The translations under genes were made by a program, and so were the position numbers. From positions 34,410 to 98,409 of the forward strand of contig JAHHHS010000019.1 of NCBI GenBank assembly GCA_019359215.1: a stretch of DNA of 64,000 nt, given 5' to 3'. The DNA is from Nostoc indistinguendum CM1-VF10. GTDB taxonomy: Bacteria; Cyanobacteriota; Cyanobacteriia; Cyanobacteriales; Nostocaceae. This document shows, one piece after another, positions 37,006-47,473 of the stretch. Numbering within the stretch: position 1 is the first letter of the stretch; every line of letters starts with the position of its first letter. The notes beneath the pieces were generated by a model. It saw nothing but the letters and a program-made list of their open reading frames with translations, was not told the origin of the DNA and searched no databases.

Positions 37006-39186
37006 TTAATCAATCAGGTTTGAGGCTACCCCACTTGAGCGTAATGCCATATTCATAAGAATTTTTTGTGAATTAGCTTCTGGAGAATCCTCATAAGGAC
37101 GGCGTTGAATATAAGTGCCATCGGTTTGTAATTCCCAAGCTTGGCGATTATCGGCGAGCATAATTCCCATAATTTCTTGTAAATCTTTAGCAATATCAGG
37201 GTCTTTAATTGGGGTAATTACCTCCACTCGGCGATCTAAATTGCGCCGCATCCAGTCGGCACTACCGATATAGATTTCCTCTTGTGTATTGTTATGAAAA
37301 TAATAAATCCGAGAGTGTTCTAAAAAGCGACCGACAATGCTGATTATGCGAATGTTTTCACTAATGTCTTTGAGTCCTGGGCGCAAACAGCAAACGCCTC
37401 TGATAATTAAGTCAATTTGCACTCCGGCGCGGGAAGCTTCATATAAAGTGGCGATAATTTGCGGATCGACTAGAGAATTCATTTTGGCAACAATGCGCCC
37501 AGAAAATCCATTCTGAACGTTTTCGATTTCGCGGTGAATTAGTGCCAAAAAGCGATCGCGCATATTCACAGGTGCAACCAACAATTCTCGATAAAATTTT
37601 TGCAGGGAGTAACCTGTCAAGAAATTAAATAAATCTGTGATGTCAGCACCTAATTCTTCACGACAACTAAATAATCCTAAGTCTGTATACAGCCGTGCCG
37701 TTTTCTGGTTATAGTTACCTGTGCCAATATGCACGTAGCGACGCATCCGATCTTTTTCCCGGCGTACCACCAGGATGGTTTTACTGTGGGTTTTCAGTCC
37801 CACTAGACCATAGACAACATGAACTCCAACTCTTTCTAGTCGTCTTGCCCAATAAATATTATTCTCTTCATCAAATCGCGCCTTCAATTCCACCAGTACG
37901 GATACCTGCTTACCATTTTCGGCGGCTGCAATTAAAGCGTTGACAATGGGCGAGTCACCAGAAGTCCGGTAAAGGGTCATCTTGATGGCTAACACATTCG
38001 GATCGTAGGCAGCATGGGTAATAAAGCGCACCACTGTAGCCGAAAAGGATTGATAGGGATGGTGTACTAGCAAATCCTTTTCTTGAATTACAGCAAAAAA
38101 GTCTTTTCCTTCGTCTGTCTCTGGCGCATCTGGGTTTAAACTTGGTTCCCTCAGCCTTTGCAGGCGTAATGGTACAACAGATTGGCGTGGTGGATCTTTG
38201 AGTTCTGGCAATGGCAAGGCCATAAAAGACATCAAATCCCGCAGTCCCAAAAGACCGTCTACTTCGTAAAGATCGCTTTCTGTTAATTCCAAATCGTGCA
38301 ATAATCGCGATCGCACTATTTCAGGAGTCTGGGATTGAATCTCTAAGCGGACTGGACTCCCACCTAGCCGCCGTTTTCGCAGTTCCTGTTCGATCGCTAA
38401 CAATAAGTCATCTGCCTCATCTTCTTCTAAGACTAAATCGGCATCACGGGTAATGCGGAACGGATGGTATTCTTGAATGTTCATGCCTGGAAATAGAGAT
38501 TCCAAGTTATGAGCGATCGCTTGTTCTAAAGGTACTCCAGTCCAGTGGGCAGGTTTTTCGTTATTTTGATCTCCCAACTCCGGCGGAATCGGTAAAAATC
38601 GTGGGAGAACACTGGGGACTTTAACTCTGGCAAAGAATTCTTCTTCAGTGTCTGGATTTTTGACCACAACAGCCAGATTTAGACTGAGATTAGAAATAAA
38701 AGGAAAGGGATGACTAGGATCAACAGCCAAAGGAGTCAAAACTGGAAATACTTGTTCCTCAAAATAGCTATTTAGATGAGTTCGCTGTTTTTGATTCAAA
38801 TCTATGTAATCCAGAATATGGATACCATGATTTGCTAATAGGGGACGAAGTATTTGCTCAAAATGTTGATGCTCTTTTATTACATGAGGAATCAGGGTAG
38901 ACCGAATATCGTCTAGCTGTTGTTGTGGTGTCCGACCATCGGGAGTTAACAGGCTGATTTTTGCATCTACTTGTTGCTTTAAAGCAGCAACGCGCACCAT
39001 GAAAAACTCATCCAAATTAGAGTTGAAGATTCCCAAAAACTTGAGGCGTTCCAGAAGAGGTGTGCGATCGTCACAGGCTTCATGTAACACCCTGCTATTA
39101 AATTCCAGCCAGCTTAACTCTCGGTTAAGATAATATTGTGGATCGCTGAGATTGATAGGGTTAGAGCTTTTTTTAGATTTTGCCAT
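37006..39186 (-). CDS. ppk1: Polyphosphate kinase 1
   Basis: A 726-aa PPK1 that reversibly polymerises the ATP gamma-phosphate into polyphosphate. The N-terminal domain starts YYLNRELSWLEFNSRVL. The catalytic phospholipase D-like halves contain the autophosphorylated His in GLKTHSKTILV, the second His in FLEHSRIYYFHN, and PHPFPFISNLSLNL and HHPYQSF stretches. Length is typical. It is monocistronic, with the histidine kinase gene divergent about 170 bp upstream. Confidence 0.97.
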   Translation of the reverse strand: MAKSKKSSNPINLSDPQYYLNRELSWLEFNSRVLHEACDDRTPLLERLKFLGIFNSNLDEFFMVRVAALKQQVDAKISLLTPDGRTPQQQLDDIRSTLIPHVIKEHQHFEQILRPLLANHGIHILDYIDLNQKQRTHLNSYFEEQVFPVLTPLAVDPSHPFPFISNLSLNLAVVVKNPDTEEEFFARVKVPSVLPRFLPIPPELGDQNNEKPAHWTGVPLEQAIAHNLESLFPGMNIQEYHPFRITRDADLVLEEDEADDLLLAIEQELRKRRLGGSPVRLEIQSQTPEIVRSRLLHDLELTESDLYEVDGLLGLRDLMSFMALPLPELKDPPRQSVVPLRLQRLREPSLNPDAPETDEGKDFFAVIQEKDLLVHHPYQSFSATVVRFITHAAYDPNVLAIKMTLYRTSGDSPIVNALIAAAENGKQVSVLVELKARFDEENNIYWARRLERVGVHVVYGLVGLKTHSKTILVVRREKDRMRRYVHIGTGNYNQKTARLYTDLGLFSCREELGADITDLFNFLTGYSLQKFYRELLVAPVNMRDRFLALIHREIENVQNGFSGRIVAKMNSLVDPQIIATLYEASRAGVQIDLIIRGVCCLRPGLKDISENIRIISIVGRFLEHSRIYYFHNNTQEEIYIGSADWMRRNLDRRVEVITPIKDPDIAKDLQEIMGIMLADNRQAWELQTDGTYIQRRPYEDSPEANSQKILMNMALRSSGVASNLID

Positions 39187-39355
39187 AATGACCTAAAGGC
39201 AGGCAGATATAGCCCATTTCACTGGAGAATATAAACATAGTAAGTTAAATAGTGCATAGGGTGAAGCGCCTTATAATAACCATACTGAAAGTCTATGTAG
39301 AGAAAATAATTGGTGATACCATCTCTGTTTTCATCTTCCTTAACTCACTGACTTA

Positions 39356-40771
39356 ATGTTTCAAGCTACTCGTCGCCGTCTTGCCGTCTGGTACACTGCC
39401 ATCACCGCTGTATTACTATTATTATTCGCCAGTGGAGTATATTTATATGTCCGCAGTACATTAATCGAGCGGATTGACGATACCCTCAATCATGTGGTGG
39501 AAATTGTCGAGCGATCGCTTGTAGTTGAGCCGATCAATGGTGATGTTGGCAAATTCCGCGTTAATGTAGAATCCAGTTTTCGCAATAATGCTGACAATGT
39601 AGAAGATGACCATATTGACCTAGAATGGTTTAGCCCGACGGGTGAATTACTCTGGTCAACTCTGTTTGAACCCCTAAATATTCCCATTCATGCCAATCTT
39701 ACTGGTGAAACTGTACGCGTAGTCAAGGCAGAGAAGGGGGCTTGGAGCGACTCAGCACTACTATTACGGCAAGTTACCCAACGAGTGGAAGTGGGACGGC
39801 AGGTATTAGGATATCTGCGTGTTAGTCATCCCTGGTTTGAAGTTACTAAACCCAGTCGGCAGTTAATTTTTGATTTGGCACTAGGTATTGGGGTAATGGT
39901 GCTTTCTGTAGGCGCAAGTGGCTGGTTTCTTTCGGGTAAAGCGATGGAACCTGTACGTGAATCTTATCAACGCCTCAAACAATTTACTGCTGATGCTTCC
40001 CATGAACTTAGAAGTCCGATTACTTTGATTCAAACAAATGTGCAAGTTGCCCTTGCTGACTTGGATTTAGCAGAGACACAAGCAGCTACTTCTTTGCAGT
40101 ATCGGCAACAATTAAAGATAGTGGAACGGTTAACGCAGCGTTTGGGGAAGTTAGTCAATGACTTACTGTTCTTAGCACGACAGGATAGTGGTATTAGCAA
40201 AGATATCTTTTCACCTTGTCCGATGGACGCTTTGTTGATGGAGGTGGTTGAAGAACAACAATTGTTATTCCCTGAAAAAAAAATTGCCCTTTCTCTAGAC
40301 TTAGTTGATCCTCCTGCTTCTGAAACTAACCCAGAATTACTGGAAAATTGGTTTACCCTTGTAGGCAATTGGGATCAACTGGTGCGGCTGTTCACAAATT
40401 TAATTGCTAATGCTTTGCATTACACACCAGCAGGTGGATGCGTGAAAGTTGAATTGGCGCGGATAGAGGGAATAAATCGCGTTTCTGGACTACGTTATAC
40501 CACCGCCCAGTTGCAAGTTAAAGTGAGTGATACTGGTGTTGGAATTCCAGCAGAAGCACTACCACGCTTGTTCGATCGCTTTTATCGCGTAGATCCGGCA
40601 CGGACTCATACAACTGGGAATACAGCTACAGCCAGCGTTGCTGGTTCAGGATTGGGATTAGCGATCGCCCAAGCTATTGTCGAACATCATCAGGGTCATA
40701 TTCAAGTTGAAAGCATTCAAGGTATTGGGACTACCTTCACAGTCACTTTACCAATAACTCTTGAGTCTTAA
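39356..40771 (+). CDS. Two-component sensor histidine kinase
   Basis: A 471-aa membrane kinase. TM1 is at about 13-32 (AITAVLLLLFASGVYLYV), a periplasmic domain spans about 33-178, and TM2 is at about 180-200. A short linker leads to the HisKA H-box DASHELRSPITL with His216, and HATPase with N box FTNLIANALHYTP, G1 SDTGVGIP, F box LFDRFYR and G2 GSGLGLAIAQAI. No HAMP domain is obvious. It resembles RppB/ManS-type cyanobacterial kinases, but no response regulator adjoins it, so partner and stimulus are unknown. The ppk1 gene is divergent next to it. Confidence 0.9.
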   Translation: MFQATRRRLAVWYTAITAVLLLLFASGVYLYVRSTLIERIDDTLNHVVEIVERSLVVEPINGDVGKFRVNVESSFRNNADNVEDDHIDLEWFSPTGELLWSTLFEPLNIPIHANLTGETVRVVKAEKGAWSDSALLLRQVTQRVEVGRQVLGYLRVSHPWFEVTKPSRQLIFDLALGIGVMVLSVGASGWFLSGKAMEPVRESYQRLKQFTADASHELRSPITLIQTNVQVALADLDLAETQAATSLQYRQQLKIVERLTQRLGKLVNDLLFLARQDSGISKDIFSPCPMDALLMEVVEEQQLLFPEKKIALSLDLVDPPASETNPELLENWFTLVGNWDQLVRLFTNLIANALHYTPAGGCVKVELARIEGINRVSGLRYTTAQLQVKVSDTGVGIPAEALPRLFDRFYRVDPARTHTTGNTATASVAGSGLGLAIAQAIVEHHQGHIQVESIQGIGTTFTVTLPITLES

Positions 40772-41175
40772 TTCGTAAATTAAATAATTGTTTCCTATGA
40801 CAGATGCACAGAACTAAAGTAGCAGATTCTGGCGGAGTATTGTTTACTTAAGGAACTTCTAAATAAAAAATATTCAACTATTTCTTGTGAAGTGGGCGTC
40901 TTTCCCACCCGTAATTAAGGGCGGACAAGATGTCCACCTTACAAAATTGGATAATTTATTTGTTACAAATCCCTAATTGATTTAGTTTGTCAAACTTTAG
41001 AATGAGATATTATGCGTAATTATCTCTTATTTCTGAACCTATAGTTAGAGATAAAAAATCGTCTGGGTTGTTACTTTTTAGATGTAATCGGCGATAGATT
41101 AGCCGCTAATTAAATTTGCTGTTTGAAAAACTTTTCTTTAAAAAAAGACAAATTGAATTGTATCAGGAGTTAAGA
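40772..41175. other. Spacer with inverted repeat element
   Basis: A 404-bp spacer whose first half holds a MITE-like imperfect inverted repeat (40861-40961). The second half is AT-rich and presumably carries the promoter of the secreted protein gene. Confidence 0.45.
40861..40961. mobile_element. MITE-like imperfect inverted repeat, about 101 bp
   Basis: The left arm AAATAA...TTGTGAAGTGGGCGTCTTTCCCACCC is matched in reverse by GGGCGGACAAGATGTCCACCTTACAA...TTATTT on the right, across about 45 positions with mismatches, with a small central loop. The GTGGGC-TCTT-CCCACC core is a widespread Nostoc palindrome. It is non-coding and likely transposase-mobilised (inference). Confidence 0.6.
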
Positions 41176-41922
41176 ATGAATATGAATTTTCAAAACCTTC
41201 GCAAGTCTGTTGAGTTATTTGGCGCTATATGTGGTGGATTATTGATCACTCTACCAGCAATTCCTCAAGCAGTAGCACAAGAATCTACTCCCAAGATTAA
41301 TCCCTGTCCTAGAATTTTCTATGAAGAACCACATAACAGTCGGGTTGTGGTACCACAGGGATGTCCTGCGAATGCGCTAACTCAAAGACTAGCCGCTCAA
41401 GGGCTTCTTCCCGCCTCTGCTAACCCATCACAAGAGCAAACAACATTAGGTGTCGGCGGTGAAGCACCCCAGGGAACGCAACCTTCGACTTCATCACAAC
41501 CTGGTGTCAGCCCAGCAACCGCAGCCCCAGGTGAGCAAACTCTAACGCCCGGAAGCCAAAATACTTCAATAATTCAACCACCTTTACCCAGTCAGCAACA
41601 AGCCCCCAGCGCTATGATCGCACTAGCGAATGGTAAAGTTAATATCAGGTTGATAAATGAAACTGCGGCTAATGTAACCTACCAAGTAATTGGCGATACG
41701 GCACCGCGATCGCTACCAGGTAAGTCTGATGTGACACTGCAAAGTTTAAGCGCCCCAGTAACTGTAACATTCCAACGTGAAGATGGGGGACAGTTGACGG
41801 TAACACCACAGTCCTCGTCAGAGTCAGGAAGTTTAGAAGTTAGATTTGACGAAGCCACCGATGTAGCACAAGGTAAAAGTGCTATGAGGATTGAACAAAA
41901 TGGTTCAGTCTTCTTGAATTAA
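41176..41922 (+). CDS. Secreted hypothetical protein
   Basis: A 248-aa exported protein. The signal peptide runs through LFGAICGGLLITLPAIPQAVA to about residue 33. A short conserved N-terminal stretch (NPCPRIFYEEPHNSRVVVPQ) precedes a Pro/Ser/Gln/Thr-rich linker (about 75-150). A beta-rich C-terminal domain follows (VNIRLINETAANVTYQVIGD...VTVTFQREDGG). AGGAG 7 nt upstream sets the ATG at 41176, rather than an in-frame ATG at 41116 that would add 20 residues before the signal peptide. Family unknown. Confidence 0.75.
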   Translation: MNMNFQNLRKSVELFGAICGGLLITLPAIPQAVAQESTPKINPCPRIFYEEPHNSRVVVPQGCPANALTQRLAAQGLLPASANPSQEQTTLGVGGEAPQGTQPSTSSQPGVSPATAAPGEQTLTPGSQNTSIIQPPLPSQQQAPSAMIALANGKVNIRLINETAANVTYQVIGDTAPRSLPGKSDVTLQSLSAPVTVTFQREDGGQLTVTPQSSSESGSLEVRFDEATDVAQGKSAMRIEQNGSVFLN

Positions 41923-41976
41923 TTAAACGTGAGTTCGATGAACCTCTCCCTGACTTGAAGTAAAGTCCAAATCTGT

Positions 41977-41997
41977 CCCTCTCCGAGTCGGAGAGGG
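41977..41997 (+). terminator. Hairpin after the secreted protein gene
   Basis: CCCTCTCC-GAGTC-GGAGAGGG forms an 8-bp GC-rich stem about 55 nt after the stop, followed by AAGGTTTTG with only four T. It could be a terminator or an interspersed palindrome. Confidence 0.4.
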
Positions 41998-42146
41998 AAG
42001 GTTTTGCCTACTAAAAGCAAAGAGAGGTCTTTTCGTTATGTAATTTGGTAGACATGATCTGAGCCGTCGAATTCATGTTAATTAAAGAGTAAATTCTGCC
42101 AATTTTAAATTTCTGCTTCAATCCAAAATCTAAAATTGAATGATTC

Positions 42147-43229
42147 CTACTTTCGCTGAAGCATTTTAGTTAACTGATCCAGCAATTGCACCTCTTGTTT
42201 GCTGTCTTTTAATGTCCGTGCTAGTATAATTGCCCTTTCGTAAAAATTGCGGGCAGTTAGGTAATTACCTTGTTGCTTGTATAACTGAGCGTAAGACTCA
42301 AAAGATTTTAATTCTTCTTGCAAATTTTGTAATTCTTTAGCAACTGCTAAACGTTGCTCTAGTAAATCAGAAGCCCGTTCATAACGTCCGACAGCAGTAT
42401 GAGCCGTAACTAAACCGTCAATTGCTCGTAATTCATTAGTGTGATCGCGGTTAGTTCTAGCTATCTGCATTGCGGCCCCATAAGTGCCAATCGTATCCTG
42501 ATAATTCCCAGATGCTAAGTAAGCATCACCTAAATTATTTAGGGTATTTGCTTCACCGATAGCATCGCCAGTCTGACGGCGGAAAATTAAAGCTTTTTCA
42601 TACAATTTAATCGCTTTATTATACTCTCCCAACCTGGCATTTACCAAACCCAAATTACTTAAAGATAGTCCTTGACCTTCAATATTTTTGACATTGTGAG
42701 CAATTGCAAGGGCATCTTCAACAGTTTTACCAGCAGTAGAAAATTCCCCTTGTTGCAACGAAAATGTACCAATATTATTCAGCACAAAAATCTGAGCTTG
42801 AAAATCTTTAGTGTCACGAGCGATCGCTAATCCTCTTCGTAAAGCATCCTCTGCTTCTTTTAAACTACCTAGCTGAATATAAACCTTAGCAAGCAAATTG
42901 TAAGCCAAACCTTGTGCTTTCAAGTCGCCAATTGAGTGATATAGTTCCAGTGCCCGCAAGCAAGATACAATTGTTTTACCAGTATATCCTGAGGCGTATT
43001 GTTGTTCACCGATACTCAGCAAACTATCTGCTTCATCTCTTGATTGTCGCCCAACAGAACTATTTAAAGGGCGGTGGAGTTGTTGCGTAATATCAACCGC
43101 ACCCGCCACTATAGGACTCAGCAAAAAAGTAAATACTAAAAAACTGTGTAAAAACACTTGGAAACGAGAAATCGCAGCTACACAAACTAAGCCTAGCTTT
43201 TGCCTGGGAAATACAAGCCGTTGTTTCAT
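42147..43229 (-). CDS. TPR-repeat protein, exported
   Basis: A 360-aa protein with an N-terminal signal or anchor (FLHSFLVFTFLLSPIVAGAV, about 27-46) followed by seven or so tetratricopeptide units. Examples: YNLLAKVYIQLGSLKEAEDALRR (its core LGSLKEAEDALRR), NNIGTFSLQQGEFSTAGK, SNLGLVNARLGEYNKAI, NNLGDAYLASGNYQDTI. It is a protein-protein interaction scaffold, probably periplasmic. It lies 101 bp downstream of the sigma-like gene on the same strand, so they may be co-transcribed. Confidence 0.85.
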   Translation of the reverse strand: MKQRLVFPRQKLGLVCVAAISRFQVFLHSFLVFTFLLSPIVAGAVDITQQLHRPLNSSVGRQSRDEADSLLSIGEQQYASGYTGKTIVSCLRALELYHSIGDLKAQGLAYNLLAKVYIQLGSLKEAEDALRRGLAIARDTKDFQAQIFVLNNIGTFSLQQGEFSTAGKTVEDALAIAHNVKNIEGQGLSLSNLGLVNARLGEYNKAIKLYEKALIFRRQTGDAIGEANTLNNLGDAYLASGNYQDTIGTYGAAMQIARTNRDHTNELRAIDGLVTAHTAVGRYERASDLLEQRLAVAKELQNLQEELKSFESYAQLYKQQGNYLTARNFYERAIILARTLKDSKQEVQLLDQLTKMLQRK

Positions 43230-43330
43230 AAAAATTACCCGTAAAGTTGCGGGTTTAAGTAGAAGGTCTAAGAAGAAGTTTTAAGTTTTTAAATTGAAGA
43301 CAAACAATATAAGCGTTTACACTTAAGTTA

Positions 43331-43957
43331 TTATTTAGCAGAATCTTCCCCGAAGTATATGGCGCGGATATCTGTGGGTAATTTATCCTCTAGCATACGA
43401 TAGCCTTCCTGGAGAAAATTAGCTACTTCGCTTGCAGCGATCGCTTCTCCTTCAGCTTGTAGATAGGCAGCGATTCTAGTTTCGCTCCAGTGGAAAGTTT
43501 GAGCCATCAACACAATTAACCGCAAAACAGGTGGTAGTTGGTCTAATGCTTGTTCTACATAGCACCATAGTGGCGGTGAAGTCGCTTGGAGAGAATAATG
43601 GATTGCTTCTGTGGGTGGTAATTTAATCTCGTTAATACAGAAAGCTGTCATATTAATTAACCAATTTTGCATGGTTAAGGCTTCCTCGCCTGATTCAGAG
43701 GCAGTTAAATTTAGCCCACCAAGTTCGTAGTAGATATGTCGCCAAGTGAGGGCAAACAGATAATCTGCCTGCACAGGCGATCGCGCCGAATGCCGAATTA
43801 AGGTATACACTATGGGACTATAACGGCAAAAAATCACTGTAAAGTACTTTCCGGCATCTGGATGGCGCTGAAACAAAGTCAGGAGTTCATGGTCACTGTG
43901 ATGGAACAGCGACTTCACCAGTGGATGATTAGCTTCCGGGAAATGAGGAATTTGCAT
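43331..43957 (-). CDS. Sigma-70-like (ECF-type) transcription factor
   Basis: A 208-aa protein. Its N-terminal part (FTVIFCRYSPIVYTLIRHSAR...ALTWRHIYYEL) resembles sigma region 2. The C-terminal part (QLPPVLRLIVLMAQTFHWSETRIAAYL with EVANFLQEGYRML) resembles region 4 helix-turn-helix. Motifs are divergent, so DNA-binding function is likely but not certain. It is followed by a TPR protein on the same strand. Confidence 0.62.
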   Translation of the reverse strand: MQIPHFPEANHPLVKSLFHHSDHELLTLFQRHPDAGKYFTVIFCRYSPIVYTLIRHSARSPVQADYLFALTWRHIYYELGGLNLTASESGEEALTMQNWLINMTAFCINEIKLPPTEAIHYSLQATSPPLWCYVEQALDQLPPVLRLIVLMAQTFHWSETRIAAYLQAEGEAIAASEVANFLQEGYRMLEDKLPTDIRAIYFGEDSAK

Positions 43958-44153
43958 AAGCCTTTCGATTGATAGTTGTTAAAATAGTTTTGAGAATTGC
44001 ACTCCCGTAGTTAATCGCATAATATCTTGGTGTTGCCCAGTTTGTAGCCCAAACTCAGACTACTTGAGTATTGATAAACTAGAAACAAAGACTTAATTTT
44101 AGTCTTAATCGATAATGATAAAATCGGCTCCCTTATAGAATCCTTATTTGTTC

Positions 44154-44750
44154 ATGGTTATAGCAGTTAGTGTGATATCGTTCCTGCTCAGTCCCCTTAC
44201 GTTAGGCTCCTTTCTGCCTTCTCTGCCTTTAGATAGCCTGTTCTCCACTCAAGGCATTATGGTGATGCTGCTAGCAGCTTACGCTGGCGCAATGTGGATG
44301 TTTCTCACCAGTGCCCCAAAAGTACACACTGTAATGGTGTCGGATTTGGAGATTGCCCGACAGTTGTATGAAGGGCTGCTAGATTTGCCAGCAGCTGAGG
44401 TGCCATTGCACTACTACTACAATTACGAACAAACCATCGGCGCCACTGGGATTGATCCCCTATATATGTCTACTGGGCCGAGTTTGTCTAGCAAAATGAT
44501 GAATAATGCCAACGATGGGCTATGGTATCAATTGAAGAAAAACACCCAGCTACACGTTATTACTGGTGCGAGTTTAGGTAGCAAAAATCAGCAACGCCAC
44601 GTTTGTTTTGACCATGACTGCCTGGAAATGATTTTAATGCGAGTCGAAGTGCGCGGTTTGAAATTCAAGATTCGCAACCAAAAGCCCCTGAATTTTTTGG
44701 TCAAGGACTATGAAGGGCGGGTTATTGAGGTAGCTGAAGTAGCGAATTAG
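44154..44750 (+). CDS. Glyoxalase-like domain protein
   Basis: A 198-aa protein with N-terminal hydrophobic helices (about 3-20 and 33-53; MVMLLAAYAGAMWMFL). A vicinal-oxygen-chelate-like domain follows (VHTVMVSDLEIARQLYEGLL...VCFDHDCLEMILMRVEV...NFLVKDYEGRVIEVAEV). Cyanobacterial members are annotated as glyoxalase-like; the substrate is unknown. ATG 44154 is preferred to the TTG two codons earlier (44148). Confidence 0.75.
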   Translation: MVIAVSVISFLLSPLTLGSFLPSLPLDSLFSTQGIMVMLLAAYAGAMWMFLTSAPKVHTVMVSDLEIARQLYEGLLDLPAAEVPLHYYYNYEQTIGATGIDPLYMSTGPSLSSKMMNNANDGLWYQLKKNTQLHVITGASLGSKNQQRHVCFDHDCLEMILMRVEVRGLKFKIRNQKPLNFLVKDYEGRVIEVAEVAN

Positions 44751-44911
44751 TCATTAAATTTTAGTTTAGATTATTTTAAATTGTGTGGTTCTTAGCTTGC
44801 CGCCGTAGTCGCGCCACACAATATTTTTTTTAATTATCAATGAGATAAAGACGCAAGGAAAATGGTGCGTTATGGCTTTGCTTAACGCACCCGACTGTTG
44901 AATGCTACTTA

Positions 44912-46597
44912 CTAACTCAACTGTTCAAACTTAAATTTCCCTTTAATGAACTTGTTAAAGTATTGACCTTTAGACGGTGCATTATCTAAGTCATCCTTGA
45001 CACTAGGAGGTACTTTGAAATACTCGTAAACACTTCCACTATCAAATTCAATAGTCAGTGTTTGAGTTTTTGGCTCATAGGTAAATTGCTTAATAACGCT
45101 GCCTTCAGGCTTGAGTAGCGGGAAGGCGATCGCATCCCGAATACTGGCACAATCAGTTAATAACATTACCAACCGATCAATCCCAATCCCTAAACCACCC
45201 GTAGGCGGCATACCGTATTCAAGGGCTGTCAAAAAGTCTTCATCTACACCTTGGGCTTCTAAGTCACCAGCAGCTTTTCTTTCAGCTTGGGCTTCTAGGC
45301 GTTCTCTTTGATCGATAGGATCTGTAAGTTCTGAGAAGCTGTTGCCAGTTTCTCGCCCGACGATAAATAACTCAAATCTTTCCACCAAACCAGGTTGAGA
45401 ACGGTGGGGTTTTGCTAGAGGCGAAATTTCTACTGGGTAATCAATTACAAAGGTAGGTTGAATTAAATTAGCTTCTACTTTCTCTTCAAAAGCTAAATTC
45501 AGTAACTTTCCAATTGATTTGGCTTCATCTACACCAGGAATAGCAGCATTTTTACTTGCTGTTTTTGCTTCTTCCAATGTTTGGAAAGAATTGAAATCCA
45601 AGCCAGTAAATTCTTTTACTAAATCGTGCATTGTCACTCGCCGCCAAGGTGGTGTTAAATCTATAGGTTCCCCTTGGTAGGTGATTTGCAATGTGCCGAG
45701 TACATCTTGGGTGACAGTGGTAATAATCCCCTCAGTCAGCGCCATCATATCGTTATAGTCGGCGTAAGCTTGGTAAATTTCAATCGTCGTAAATTCGGGA
45801 TTGTGTCGAGTTGAAATTCCCTCATTACGGAAAACCCGCCCCAATTCAAACACCTTTTCAAAACCACCCACAATCAACCGTTTGAGATGAAGTTCTGTGG
45901 CAATTCGCAGATACAACTCCATTTCTAAAGTGTTGTGGTAAGTGATAAATGGACGCGCATCTGCACCCCCAGTCTCACTTTGCAAAACTGGCGTTTCAAT
46001 TTCCAGAAAATCCCGTTCTTCTAAATAGCGGCGAATACCAGCAGTAATTTGGGCGCGACGGCGGAAAGTTTGCCGGACTTCCGGGTTAACAATCAAGTCA
46101 ACGTAGCGCTGACGGTAGCGCTTGGCAACATCCGTTAATCCATGCCACTTGTCGGGTAGCGGCAACAGGGATTTAGTCAGGATAGTATATTGTTTAACGT
46201 AGACAGATAACTCGCCCTTTTCAGTCCGTTTAATAGTACCTTTAACTCCCAGGATATCGCCTGCATCTGTGAGTTGTTTTAAGTGATTGAAGGCATCAGC
46301 ATCAATATCTGCCATGCTTTCTTGGATGCGATTTTTATCCAAATAAAGCTGAATTGTGCCAGTTTCATCTTGCAAGGTAAAGAAAGCCAGTTTACCAAAA
46401 ACGCGACGCGCCATAATGCGTCCAGCGATCGCAACTTCTAAATCAACTTCTTCACCACTGGCTAAATCGACAAACTTTTCTTGCAATTGCGCTGCGTGAT
46501 GGGTAGATTCCCAACGATAGGCGTAGGGATTAGTCCCTAGCTGCTTGAGTTGTTCTACTTTCTCCAGCCTGGCGGCTCGGATATCTTCTTCCGACAT
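44912..46597 (-). CDS. lysS: Lysyl-tRNA synthetase with C-terminal KTSC domain
   Basis: A 561-aa class II LysRS. The OB-fold anticodon-binding domain (about 50-150) starts [16 protein letters not shown]. Class II motif 1 is near RYRQRYVDL, motif 2 is [18 protein letters not shown] and motif 3 is [11 protein letters not shown]. After motif 3 a KTSC module of about 60 residues follows ([20 protein letters not shown], then [16 protein letters not shown]), common in cyanobacterial LysRS and of unclear role. Confidence 0.97.
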   Translation of the reverse strand: MSEEDIRAARLEKVEQLKQLGTNPYAYRWESTHHAAQLQEKFVDLASGEEVDLEVAIAGRIMARRVFGKLAFFTLQDETGTIQLYLDKNRIQESMADIDADAFNHLKQLTDAGDILGVKGTIKRTEKGELSVYVKQYTILTKSLLPLPDKWHGLTDVAKRYRQRYVDLIVNPEVRQTFRRRAQITAGIRRYLEERDFLEIETPVLQSETGGADARPFITYHNTLEMELYLRIATELHLKRLIVGGFEKVFELGRVFRNEGISTRHNPEFTTIEIYQAYADYNDMMALTEGIITTVTQDVLGTLQITYQGEPIDLTPPWRRVTMHDLVKEFTGLDFNSFQTLEEAKTASKNAAIPGVDEAKSIGKLLNLAFEEKVEANLIQPTFVIDYPVEISPLAKPHRSQPGLVERFELFIVGRETGNSFSELTDPIDQRERLEAQAERKAAGDLEAQGVDEDFLTALEYGMPPTGGLGIGIDRLVMLLTDCASIRDAIAFPLLKPEGSVIKQFTYEPKTQTLTIEFDSGSVYEYFKVPPSVKDDLDNAPSKGQYFNKFIKGKFKFEQLS

Positions 46598-46699
46598 GGT
46601 AACGAACTAAATAGGGCAAGATTAATTATAGATGCTGCAAAAGTTGAGAGTAAGAGATATTTGCACTTTGCAGATGATAATATCGCCAAACCAAATACA

Positions 46700-47256
46700 A
46701 TGACACAAACTAGAGTGCACTTGTGGAATGTAGATGAATATCACCGGATGCTTGAGACGGGTATTATCACAGCCGATGAACGGGAGAACTGATTGATGGG
46801 CAAGTTATCCCCATGAGTGCCAAAAATCCCCCCCATGCAGCGACAACACTGTGTGCATCTGATTATCTCAAGCGTTCGCTAGCAGAAGTTGCCTTAGTTC
46901 GGGTGCAAGATCCCATTCAATTAAGCCAATACTCGGAACCTGAACCAGATATTGCCGTTGTCCGCATCGATGCGCGAAAGTACATTAATCATCATCCTGC
47001 ACCCAATGAAATCTTCTTATTCATTGAGGTAGCAGATACAACGCTAGACACGGATCGCAAACAGAAAGCACCTTTATATGCTAATGCAGGAATTGCTGAC
47101 TACTGGATTTTGGATGTAAATCAGCGTAAGGTTTTTGTTTTGGGCGAACCACTTTTGGAAGGCTACAATCAACAATTGATTTTGCCGGAGGATGCAACGT
47201 TATCCTTGATTGCATTTCCAGAAATTGAAATCCATATTAGTCAAATGTTTCCATAA
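46700..47256 (+). pseudogene. Uma2-family (DUF820) endonuclease, frameshifted
   Basis: An N-terminal piece starts at ATG 46700 (MTQTRVHLWNVDEYHRML, ending ADEREN) and stops at TGA 46790. The rest is in the next frame: LIDGQVIPMSAKNPPHAATT, then SEPEPDIAVVRIDA, FLFIEVADTTLDTDRKQKAP and IADYWILDVN. Joined, they give a normal Uma2 protein of about 185 residues with the PD-(D/E)XK-like E and D...E elements (EPDIAVV, IEVADTTL). One base is missing near 46787 compared with the expected (V)ELIDG codons. The second part can start at ATG 46813 but would lack the N-terminus. Confidence 0.8.
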
Positions 47257-47289
47257 ATTTGGCAATTATAGACGGCTTGCTTCAAAATT

Positions 47290-47308
47290 CCCTCCTTTTT
47301 AAGGAGGG
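47290..47308 (+). terminator. CCCTCCTT hairpin after the Uma2 gene
   Basis: CCCTCCTT-TTT-AAGGAGGG is a perfect 8-bp stem about 35 nt after the Uma2 stop. It resembles the dispersed Nostoc CCCTCC palindromes and may terminate transcription; no long T-run follows. Confidence 0.4.
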
Positions 47309-47473
47309 TTAGGAAGGATCAAGTCTTAACCAAGCATATTGGGCAATAGTGAGTAAGATACCTACAAAAAAAGTGCGATCGCTTGATCGCATTTTATCCA
47401 AAAGACTTCATAGAAAATATGATTGATATCTTCTATGACAACGATTCAATAATTCAATGTACGAGTCAAACCT

